This document shows, in pieces, positions 54,846 to 64,000 of a DNA stretch of 64,000 bases (positions are counted from its first letter, which is position 1; every line of letters begins with the position of its first letter). The DNA is from Xanthostigma xanthostigma (lineage: Eukaryota > Arthropoda > Insecta > Raphidioptera > Raphidiidae). Both the position numbers and the translations under genes were made by a program. Location of the stretch: positions 60,238,948 to 60,302,947 of the forward strand of contig OY754464.1 of the NCBI GenBank assembly GCA_963575645.1, read 5' to 3'. The notes below the pieces were generated by a model, which was given only the letters and a program-made list of their open reading frames with translations, was not told the origin of the DNA and did not search any database.

Positions 54846-55442
54846 TTTTGACGTGATAACGTCTTAAAAATTGATGAATCACCAATCTTATAAATTGATA
54901 AAACACCGGCTGCATGCACGAAAAAGTGTAACGTTCCTAACGCTCCTAACGTTCCTAACGTTCCGCCTGACCCTGTGCGTGCTTTTCTCGAAAACGGCTC
55001 TAACGATTTGGATGAAATTTACTGAAAAGGGATTTTGGGGGGCAAAAAATCGTTTTAGCTAGGTCTCATCTCTCGAAAAAATCGTTTTCATACAAATTTT
55101 ATCATTATAAAAATCAATTTTTTGATGTATGAAAATACTTAAATATTGTAAGTAGGTTTTGGAATTTTATATAAACAGTGAAACAATTGTTTTCAAAATA
55201 TTATGACAGCTAATCTTTGAGACTTAAAATAAATACAAAAGAAAGAAAGTTAAAAAAACAATTATATTATAGGTGGTGAGTAATTTTAATAAATAAAATT
55301 ATCCTAAATTTGAAGCGAAAGATGCAATATCATAGATTCGAATTATTATAATTATTATATAAATTTAGGTTATGTATTACGGAATACGTTATCACGTAAA
55401 ACTATCGTCAGTAAACCGACTTTACAGACAACCAATTTTTTT
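54846..55442. mobile_element. GACGTGATAACG-module repeat, long copy
   Basis: The left part (TTTTTGACGTGATAACGTCTT ... CTGACCCTGTGCGTGC) and right part (GGAATACGTTATCACGTAAAACTATCG ... ACAGACAACCAATTTTTT) match 52180-52378. A roughly 400-bp AT-rich middle replaces the short centre. AACGTTCC is locally reiterated at 54930-54965. Confidence 0.6.
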
Positions 55443-55474
55443 TTAGCAACGACAGCAACATGGAGAGTTATAAG

Positions 55475-55613
55475 CAGTGCCATAACTAACCTTTTATGCA
55501 CCTGGTGCGAGCTTCTATAACTGTGCCACTGAAAAATGTTCTAATCTTAAAACTTGGTCCTGGTATGGTCATTCCTGCTTCCCTCCAGGGTCTGAGCGCT
55601 AGTTACGGCACTG
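55475..55613. mobile_element. Small hAT MITE, 139 bp
   Basis: A perfect 8-bp duplication GTTATAAG flanks it (55467-55474, 55614-55621). The ends CAGTGCCATAACTA and CAGTGCCGTAACTA (complement of the right end) are inverted. Confidence 0.88.
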
Positions 55614-56155
55614 GTTATAAGGTAAGTATAGTTAAAATTCAGGTTTTAATAATATCTATACTAGCAAACAAAAACAAAATATTGTTTAAGCAACGGTAGA
55701 CATTGCGTTCCGTTTCAGATGTGTTACTTTTTTTCTTGTTCTTCTTTCCTTTCTTCTATTTTATGTTGGAGATATTTAATACCGTACAGATGAATATCCT
55801 TTGTCGGCAAAATGATTTAATAATTCTCGCAATTTATTGCAAATAATATCAGCATTCCGTCGTTTGTAATCTTTTTAGATTTGTTGAAAACTGCCATTAA
55901 AGTGTGTAAACGACAGCTGTGGCCACGTAATCATTTGACAGGTCCGCCGATTGACTACTATCCAACGAAACGAGGCAACATCAATTGTACGAACCTTGTA
56001 GAACACATTAACTTTATACTTTACTTATTTATATGAATATTATGAATGTTTACTTACAATTATTTTTATAATTTACCGAGCCATGAATATGATAGCATTC
56101 TATTTATGTCATTCTACTAATTTTGTTTATGCCTTTCTTGCTAAGCTCATTTATT

Positions 56156-56401
56156 TTTATTTTTTTTTAAAAAAGGTATATCCAATTGTATATATCCACA
56201 TATATAGAGCATATGCACATATACAAGCTAGAATATCACTTGGGGGGGTGGCACTACCTCTTAGTATCTGGCCAGTATAATTAAATTTCAAAGCTGGGTC
56301 TAAACGACAAACACAAAATATCCATGAGCAGAGGTGGGATTCGAACCCACGACAGTGCGATCCAAAGGCCAGCACGCTGACCATTACACCACGCTGTCCT
56401 C
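56156..56401 (-). mobile_element. tRNA-derived SINE, full length, 13-bp target duplication
   Basis: Identical 13-bp flanks AAGCTCATTTATT lie at 56143-56155 and 56402-56414. On the minus strand the element starts GAGGACAGCGTGGTGTAATGG (A box) and has GGGTTCGAATCCC (B box), giving an internal Pol III promoter. A TTG anticodon-like loop and weak acceptor pairing show a tRNA-Gln-like head that is no longer a tRNA. An unrelated body of about 150 bp (TACTGGCCAGATACTAAGAGG ...) and an A-rich tail follow. SINEs are copied by a LINE reverse transcriptase supplied elsewhere. Confidence 0.92.
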
Positions 56402-56819
56402 AAGCTCATTTATTCTGTGATAAAAATTGACTTTAAATGAATCCAGACAGGTCAGTAAACGCACTATGCGCACAAAACTCAGCCTAGACCTAGACTGAAT
56501 GCTTCGTTACCACATAATGTACACACGTAATATATGGCTATGCCTGTGTGCATGTGTTACGTAATGCAGTTAACAAATTACCCATATATTATGTAATAGT
56601 TCATTTCTCACTATTTACAGAATATCATAAACAGCTGTACACTTTTAACACTACTTACCTACTACGTATAGCATTAGTTTAAAAAAAAAAAAAAAAACAG
56701 CAAAAGTCACTTCTTGCTACACCAATTTTATTAATGACCCGATCGGGCTTCACTTAAATTTGAAGATTACCTATTAAAGACAGACACATAATGCTCAGCG
56801 AACTTTTTTTTATATAATA

Positions 56820-57154
56820 CTAGCGGCCCGTCCTGGTTTCACCCGAGTGCAACACTGTTCTGTATATTACATTGACGTTTCCATCTACACAGCAGAACTA
56901 TCAAAGTATATTGTTTTGATGTAGGTATCTCTAAAGATTTAAAAATGTAAGCGTACTAAAACATTTTTTTTTTGGACAAAACACCGTCATAGTTCAGTCA
57001 TTTTGTACAAATTATTTTACAAATTATATACCTACAGAAACCTTCCTCGTTGATCGCTCTTTCTATTAGCGAAAACCGTATGAAAATCCGTTCTGTAGTT
57101 TATCGCGGTCAGACACACAAACTGACACGGCAGAGGGACTTTGTTTTATATAGA
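56820..57154 (-). mobile_element. Small Helitron, 335 bp
   Basis: On the minus strand the 5' end is TCTATATAAAACAAAGTCCC after an A. The 3' end is GGGTGAAACCAGGACGGGCCGCTAG before T. It is non-coding. Its inner sequence GCGATAAACTACAGAACGG relates it to the Helitron fragment at 46352-46746. Confidence 0.8.
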
Positions 57155-57570
57155 TAACCGTGTATTTACCTGGACATAACAAAAAGTTAACCAGTAATAA
57201 AAATATAAACATACTTGTCCTGTTAATCTGTTAACTTTGAAAAATTACGCCAATTAACAAAAATTAAGAAAAATCAAAATGTCATACTTTCCTCTTTCAT
57301 TAAAGACATGTAAATCAATATCGGTTAAGTAACATGTGTTGCCAGTTGTAAAATGCTAGGTTGTTTAGAATAATGTATGCTCACACCCTTTAGAGGCTTG
57401 GTTCACCATGAAAATATTTCTTATTAACAAATCTAATTATACGGTCAATTCATGTTTTTTTTTTTTTAAATTAATAACACGTTATTATTTACTTGCAGTT
57501 ATGTAATTTTTACAAAGTCTTAGAAATAGGTTTTAACAAAATAAAATAAGACACCTTGATATTATGGTAT
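57155..57570. other. No gene supported in this interval
   Basis: AT-rich sequence; nothing recognised. Confidence 0.35.
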
Positions 57571-57781
57571 GATAAAATTATTCGGGATACACGGCTAAAT
57601 ATAAAAACAATTTTTATTCACTAGAACATCATTTAATCGTCAACGTTTCGGCAGAAATTCAGGACCTTAAAAATATCTAAGGTCCTGAAGAAATCATGAA
57701 TTTCTGCCGAAACGATTAAATTATGTTCTAGTGAATAAAAATTGTTTTTATATTTAGCCTTGTATCCCGAATAATTGTATC
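57571..57781. repeat. Foldback element, arms about 95 bp
   Basis: TTATTCGGGATACACGGC ... AACGTTTCGGCAGAAATTC ... AGGACCTT runs from 57571 to about 57670 and returns inverted to 57781 with small differences. The loop is short. It is a hairpin-type MITE. Confidence 0.88.
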
Positions 57782-57957
57782 AGAAATAGGTTTCATATTT
57801 TATTTAAATCATGTACCTACTGGTAAATGTCCAGATGGACCGAAGGGGAAAGGGAGGGTGGAGTAGGTAGAGGAGGTCGGATGACTCCATTCTGACGGGT
57901 AAGAAGTGGAAGTGGGGTGGTGGAGGCGCAGGAGGTGAACATTAAAAATCGAATATA

Positions 57958-58776
57958 CAGTGTACAACTCTATATAGCGACACTCAAGGGACTGTGTACT
58001 TTGTGGCGTTATTGAGTGTTGTCGTTAAATGGAGAAAAGAAATAAACCATTATTATTTTTTTCTTGTTTGCAGGTTTGTGGACAACTAAGAATATGATAA
58101 CTTATCGATAAGCAGCTGAGCTAAACATATTTAAGATAATCCTAACAAACAAAAGAACGAATTTCTTAGAATCTTCGGTACGCATGATGCCGAAAACAAA
58201 GCAACAAAATAACAAACAAGTACCGTTTATTGCTTAACGATGACGTATTGTTGTCGAGTAGGTGTGATGTTATTTAGAGTGTATCATTGTATGAGGGGCC
58301 ATTCAAGTATTACGTAAGCACCAAAGGGTGAGGGGGGTCTTTGCTTAGCTTATTTTTGATGACATGGGGTACCGGGGGGAGGGGGAGTTGTAGATGTTGA
58401 TTACGTCAGCAATATTTATTTACTTTTTCTGATTTTTCTGCAAAATTTAATGGATTATGATATCCTACCTATCTATGCTCGAAAGCGAAACGCATGTTCA
58501 GGGATTCCCTAAAATAATCTTTAAAAAATATGTAACCTCCTTCAAAAATGGTCACTAAACAGGGACCAATGTTTACGTAAGAAGAGGGCTAAGAGCTTTG
58601 CTTACTTTTGATGACAAGGGCGAGAGGGGGGGGGGGGGGTAAAAACTACTAAAATTCTGCTTATACGTAATACTTGAATGGCCCCTGAGCAACAAGGTAA
58701 ACCAACTAGAGTTAGGTAATTTTGACTTTTTAAGGAGTTGGTCGTTATATCGAGTGACATTAAATGGAGTTCATTG
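57958..58776. mobile_element. Degenerate pogo-like element with a nested MITE
   Basis: The left end CAGTGTACAACTCTATATAGCGACACTC and the complement of the right end CAATGAACTCCATTTAATGTCACTC are related, with TA outside each. A GGGGCC MITE (58295-58685) is nested within it; without it the element is about 428 bp. No transposase ORF is seen. Confidence 0.5.
58295..58685. mobile_element. MITE with GGGGCCATTCAAGTATTACGTA ends
   Basis: The left end GGGGCCATTCAAGTATTACG is inverted at the right end (CGTAATACTTGAATGGCCCC). TGA repeats on both sides (58292-58294, 58686-58688), a likely 3-bp target duplication. The interior has G-runs and no ORF. The superfamily is uncertain. Confidence 0.82.
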
Positions 58777-59024
58777 TATACTGTATTGTATTGTATACTG
58801 TATATCAATTTTTAGTGCTGTGTTAGGTCATCCCCATCTCCTCCGTCCCCCTCAACAGTCCTTCGCCCGAGAATTCAGCCATCTAGACTTTTTACCAAAA
58901 TCCGGCCCCCACTCTGAACGCCCGACATCCTCCATCCCATGTATAATGTTTACCGTTAGCGCGACATTCCGGATAGAAAGTAAACGTCGGATAAGCTTCC
59001 TGTTTGTTTTCACCTCCATTACTA

Positions 59025-59262
59025 TACTGCCGTAAAAAGGCAAAAGGTAGTAAGTGACCAATTTATGAATTTGAGTAAATCAAGATTTACTAAAAATGTA
59101 TTGACCGTCCAGAATTTTAGATTATGGAAACCAAAACATGGGGGAAACATTTTTTAAAGACAATAAAATTATTGCTGCAGCACTTACTGCTGTCGTTGGT
59201 TTCAGTATGAACTCATTTTTCAACAAATGTCACTTACTGCCCTTTGCCTTTTTAGGGCAGTA
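59025..59262. mobile_element. Tc1/mariner-type MITE, 238 bp
   Basis: The ends TACTGCCGTAAAAAGGCAAA and TACTGCCCTAAAAAGGCAAA (complement of the right end) are inverted, with TA flanks (59023-59024, 59263-59264). There is no coding sequence. Confidence 0.88.
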
Positions 59263-59550
59263 TACTAATGACGCAACAACGAACATTTAACTTTATTGTG
59301 AACGCACCCACGAGATGCGGACGTGCGACATTTAATGGTGGACCCGTGTGTGTTTTTTTCCGGACATCGGCAGTCAGTTTATTGTGGCTACCAGTGCAGC
59401 ACAACACGTGTTCAAGGAGATAGGTACTACACTGTCACAGAAAAGGATTACAGAAGCGAAACCATGTGAAAGTACCTTCTATCCGCCTAAGCACTGTATA
59501 AAAATGAATTCTTTCCCGGTTAACTTTGAATCCCTACTGTGAAATTAAGT

Positions 59551-59995
59551 CCTCTGCACACGAAGCTGGATTTGCCGCTTGATTCCTTGCTAGATTTCAC
59601 TACTAATTTTCTAGCGCTGATTTTCATTGCTATTACGTGCACGCTTCACACGAGACGTCTTTACATGCTTGCTCTGCAGGTAGATTCGGTGCGGGCGCAG
59701 TGGTAGTTAGTACGGTAACAAAAGTGCATGTTTATTGTCTCTGAACAGAACACACACTATGGCATAGTGTTTGTTTGTGGGCATTTGTTCAAGTCGCCCA
59801 CGTGACAAGAAACTGCTTCCTGATTTGTTCTTGCTCATACCAAGCAAGAAAAATAGTCCCTGTCCTAATTTTAAAACCTATCTTGTGAGCTAGCAGGCGA
59901 ACCCGCAGTGACGTCATTTCCAGCTTCGTAGCTTCCAGCAGAAGTCCAACCAGTGTTTCCAGCCTCGTGTGCAGCGACCTTTAGGCAGAGTATTA
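59551..59995. repeat. Repeat family D, copy 2
   Basis: TCTGCACACGAAGCTGGATTTGCCGC at the left is inverse to the right-end CCAGCCTCGTGTGCAGCG, giving terminal inverted repeats of about 18 bp. The interior matches 23919-24530. It is non-coding. Confidence 0.65.
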
Positions 59996-61372
59996 AGATA
60001 CGATAGTGCGTTGCAAGCAGTTCGTTTGAATAATTTGAAACTTACACATGTATTAAAACTCATAACAATATACATTATTGCAATGTCTGTGTTGGTTTTG
60101 AGCAACAAAAATGTTTAAAATAAAATTCTTTCAATGACACACAGTTTTATTTTGACTATTATATTTGTATACTCCAATACCTCACGTGTTCACCACTCAC
60201 ACTCTTATTACGTATTGCTCCCTCTAACTCTAGGGTAGGCATTCAACGTGAACGGAGAAAAGAGTAAATTTATGGTTGGTCCACAACTTAAACTATAATC
60301 AACAAAGTGGGCATGATCATGCGCATAAAAATATGGTTAGGGCACTAATGCTTCTGTAAGCTTGTTCTGTGATACCGTGTGTGTGTTCATAACTTCATAG
60401 TCATACCTACATGTGTACAGGCCAAACAAACATGTCGACCGAAAAAAAAAAATATACAATATGGTCGCAGGAGGAACGTTTCATAACTGTCGTTAATCGG
60501 AACAGAACGTACGTCCGATGACGATTTTGAATTTTAAAATATTGCTAGACTGACCCTGTCGAAATTCACTCTCCTTGAAGCTTCTGAACTAAAAGTGGCA
60601 TAGATGTTTGACTGGACAAAAATATGTATGAAAGAATTCGATTGGTGTAATTTTTTTAAGGCGCGCACCTTAAACGAATACATATTCTTGACGAAAATCG
60701 AAGTCTTTCAGAACATTTTCATACTTACCATGCTCATGACACGTTAAATTCATCGCTTACAAACAAACGTAATCCTTTCTGGTTAAAAATAAAAAGAAAT
60801 ATATATTGGAATTTGACATAAAACAAGATGACATCTGCTGACTGAAATTTAAACTATAAACACATTACATTTTACATGCTTTTACTATATATGTAAAAAA
60901 TGGCGGATTCAACATATCATGTGGCTTAAACTTTGCCGATCAAGTCCCAATATTGTCCATAATTTTAAATATATTTATGAAATACAATTTTACCGATAAT
61001 TTTTTCTCTGAAGCCAATACCTATACCTAGCGATTTATCCTATTTCTAATGGAGTTGTTGTCATAAAAAATTAACTAAAGTGAATAATATATAGTATGCA
61101 CTCGATTCGTTCCTTCGCTCGAATTTACATAAATGTTACTCACACCTTTCGCTAATTCTCTCTAATTTATAATTAAATATTACGTTAGCCAGTTCATGTT
61201 TCAATAGGGTATTTTAGACCATGTAAGAAAAAATCTAGTAATGCATATTCTTGGTAGATTTTGTAAAAAGCAAACGAGATATTATGCTGATTTCTATTCA
61301 TAATAATACACTTTAAATTTTATAATTCAATTTTAAGAATAGTACTTTTAATCTGTTCTTAAAAGTCTAAAA
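59996..61372. other. No gene supported in this interval
   Basis: AT-rich; only short ORFs without motifs. Confidence 0.4.
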
Positions 61373-61872
61373 CAGTGATTCCCAAAGTGGTCTATATTGA
61401 CCCCCAGGGGTCGACGACAACTTGTAAGGAGTTCATTTTAGCGGGGAAAAAAATTGGAGGTCCATGAAATGAAAATGGGGGTCAACGATAGTGAATCTCC
61501 TAACAAAAAAAGAAACAAACTGAACATCGTTAACCGAAGAGATTTAAGATTAAATCTATAACTAAATTGATGCCAAATGTTGAAAGTTTATTATTAAAGT
61601 ATCAGGTTCATCCCTCACACTAAAAGCATTTATTTTTTGCTTAGTTATTTTATGTAACAGAAAGTAAATTTTAATTTGATTCGGTTAATTTGAATCTAAT
61701 TAATAAATGTATAAAACTAAACATTTCACTACGGTTATAAATTTAAATCGTTCAAAAATACATTTGAAATTAATGAATTTGCAAAACATCAATATCAGAT
61801 AAGCAGGGGGTCTACCCAAAACCGAAAAACATGGCAAGTGGTCTACGAGATAAAAAATTTTGCGGACCTCTG
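61373..61872. mobile_element. Non-autonomous hAT transposon, 500 bp (family copy 2)
   Basis: A perfect 8-bp duplication GTCTAAAA flanks it (61365-61372, 61873-61880). The left end CAGTGATTCCCAAAGTGG and the right end GGACCTCTG mirror the copy at 25219-25760, which lies in the opposite orientation. Confidence 0.93.
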
Positions 61873-61880
61873 GTCTAAAA

Positions 61881-63050
61881 CACTGTTCGCCATGTTGGAT
61901 TCCAGCGTGACGTCACTTCGGTAGTAAACTAGCTATATTTTTGTTGTGCTATGTGTTATTTTGAGGCTCTCTCTTTTACGTTTTTTATGGCACTATTCGG
62001 TTATAAAATATTATTATAAAAATTGTAGTGCTTCATTATCACTTTAGGATTCATTTAAAACATTTTTCAAAAAACGATGTAATAGCCTATTTAAATAAAT
62101 TTTTAAGATCGACGAATCATTTACTAAATGTTTACGGAGAATTGTAAATGCAGCTTTAGCTAAACGTAAGAAGTACTATACTCGGTGAAATAACACAAAA
62201 AGGTATTTTTTTTCTTTTTAAACGTTATACCCCTGGCCCTAATACAGTGGCGTGCCAGCTATAAGGTAAAAGCAATACCCCAGATGCGACATATTGGTCG
62301 TAAAAATTCCCTCGTCTCTTGTATTTACATGTTTCTGTTAAAAACGAATATCGCTTACAGACGTTAGATATGTGTTTAATAAAACTTTTAGAAATAAATA
62401 AGCAACATAAAAGTTTAATGGCTTTGGGTAAGTTGAACTGGAAAAGGTTCAAATCCCAGTGCACATATGGTTGAAGGATATGTGTGAGGTCAGAGCCGAC
62501 TCCAATATTTTCCGAACTGTGCCAGCGACGGATTGAGCAAATTCGGAAGCACATCAGCATGAAATTCTGAAGCCGTATAAACTTCAATTTTTCTACTCCA
62601 AATTTTAACAGTAGTTTATGCGTTGAGATTGTAATGCAACATTTTAGGTGCGAGTTGTGACACAATAGAAAAACGAGCGTTAGCGAGTTTCAACAGTCAG
62701 ACGAGTCATAAAAGCATTACATTTGTGCGCGTGCTTCCTATAAAATAGTTGATTTTTACTTTACAGTAAAATATCTGACAGCTGTCATTTTATGTGTGTG
62801 CGGCCATATTGGATTTCATTTAGGTCGTTTACGAAAACAATCTTGTTTTGTGAGAGTTTACTATATCTCTGCTCATCTTTTAGAATTAAATCGTAACTGT
62901 TGAATTGCATTTGTAAAATTACTGTTGGTTTGGTAAGATCGCATTTTACTTTACGCACTAGTGCGTAAAGTAAAACAAAACTAATCGCGCTAATCAATCC
63001 GACAGTAATTTTTATAAACTATACCTTTACTTAGTAATAGAAGTGTATGA
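61881..63050. other. No confident gene; one perfect palindrome
   Basis: The 146-codon minus-strand frame at 62225-62665 has no domain I know. A perfect 32-bp palindrome is at 62944-62975. Confidence 0.35.
62944..62975. repeat. Perfect 32-bp palindrome
   Basis: TTTTACTTTACGCAC, then TA, then its exact inverse complement. Confidence 0.97.
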
Positions 63051-63310
63051 GAAACAAAATTAGCCGCAAAAAAGACATTTAAACTTATCTACTATTTGGA
63101 GGTCAAAAATGTTGAAAATATAGTAAAAATGGAGTGAAAAGCAGCTATGTTATACGGGAGTACGTGCAAGAAACGTAATTTATCTCGGAGGCAATTTTAT
63201 TATAACTCGTGTGACTGTTAAATTTCGTCGACGCTCGTTATGACATAATATAACTTTTTCGACTTCATTATATCGTAGATACATAAACAACTATTTGGAG
63301 TTTAGCATCG
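63050..63310. repeat. Dispersed repeat family B, copy 2
   Basis: Matches 2860-3110 in the same orientation (TATCTCGGAGGCAATTTTATTATAACTCGTGTGACTGTT, then CGACGCTCG, then TAGATACATAAACAACTA). Confidence 0.45.
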
Positions 63311-64000
63311 TTTTTTTACAAGTTTTGGTAGTTTTAAAAAGTAAGCAAACATATTTTAAAAAATCCCGGACAATTTCTGTGACGAGGATTCCTCATCATC
63401 AACCATACATTCTATTTAATTTACTTGTGAATTTCAAAAAAAAAAAAAAAACTGTTGGAAATAACATAATTATTTCTCTGTAAAATATCTATACTTCTCT
63501 AATATGTACCACTGATTTTTTCGAAATTTTAGTGTTCGAAAACAGCGGCGAGAACCAGTTATTGAAATGCGTTTTCAGTAAAAATATCGAAAAAATATGT
63601 TACGCAAAAATTTGAAAAAAATAGCAGTCAGATCTTTATAAACATTTTTTCAAATGCCGCCCCGAATGAACGATTAAATAGTATATTACATCACAAGGGC
63701 CGAGATTGCAACTTTTAAGGCCTGTGTGGTGTATACGATTTTTCTTCATATCCGCTCGAAAATACGTACTTTCGTCAGCAGGGACGAAAGATTGACATTT
63801 ACTCCCAGTGAGAACAGAGGGAGGAAAAAACTCATGCGTATTTATACTCGTAACTAGGGTTACCGCTGTCATTTGATATAATAAATAACAGGGAGTAAAT
63901 GTCAAACTTTAGATCGAAGTATGAAGAAAAGATTTTTTGGTGTGTCAATTTGTCAAATTTTGCCCCCCCCATATTTACGGGGAAATTGTTTTAGGTACTG
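63311..64000. other. No gene supported to the window end
   Basis: AT-rich sequence with a poly-A run at 63437-63450. GGGAGTAAATGTCAA at about 63890-63904 is inverted at 63794-63808 (TTGACATTTACTCCC), possibly the ends of a short element. Confidence 0.4.

Noticed and set aside
62225-62665. 146-codon minus-strand ORF
   Set aside because: No recognisable motif, no splice or promoter support, and composition like its surroundings. Possibly chance.
1-64000. CRISPR array, bacterial operons, riboswitches
   Set aside because: The content is eukaryotic and transposon-dominated. The only regular repeats are 120-bp direct units and microsatellites, with no spacer pattern.

Overview
The window is eukaryotic nuclear DNA, most likely from an insect. 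It is AT-rich, it has no operon-like packing, and almost every recognisable element is a transposon. The transposon mix (BEL/Pao, non-LTR retrotransposon, Helitrons, hAT, Tc1/mariner-pogo types and a tRNA-derived SINE) and motifs such as TAGGTACCTA fit arthropods, with Lepidoptera or Hemiptera plausible; I cannot name a species. I see no confident exon of an ordinary host gene. The only coding capacity I can support belongs to mobile elements.

Layout. 1-8.4 kb: a small inverted-repeat element (1404-1705), a TIR element carrying a THAP-domain exon (1795-2320), hAT elements (3864-4735, 7894-8088) and a pogo-like MITE (5815-6272). 8.4-10 kb: a 5'-truncated non-LTR retrotransposon with an open 499-residue reverse transcriptase ORF. 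11.9-12.8 kb: an internally deleted Tc1/mariner-type element with 207-bp inverted repeats. 14.2-17.9 kb: a 3.7-kb Helitron that carries a 1.5-kb near-perfect hairpin and a 120-bp tandem array. 18.0-19.3 kb: a decayed BEL/Pao integrase fragment and a hAT element. 21-22.4 kb: a repeat (family A) split by a second Helitron. 25-26.7 kb: a hAT element and another family A copy. 31-38.7 kb: a repeat (family C) split by a hAT element and by a Helitron; that Helitron is itself split by a complete BEL/Pao retrotransposon (32448-38374). 46.8-50.2 kb: a 3.4-kb element with 264-bp terminal inverted repeats that encodes a spliced FEN/XPG-like nuclease protein with a cysteine-rich tail, broken by a hAT insertion and by a family C insertion. 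51-64 kb: MITEs, a full SINE with a 13-bp target duplication, another small Helitron and further hAT copies.

The genes do not form a pathway. What the window records is an order of insertions: family C is older than its Helitron, which is older than the BEL element; family A copies are older than two Helitrons; the nuclease element is older than the hAT and family C insertions inside it. Target duplications and A|T Helitron junctions support most of these steps directly. The youngest large insertion appears to be the BEL element, whose LTRs differ at 1 of 233 positions.

All coordinates were read by eye. Similarity calls rest on recognised motifs, not on database searches.
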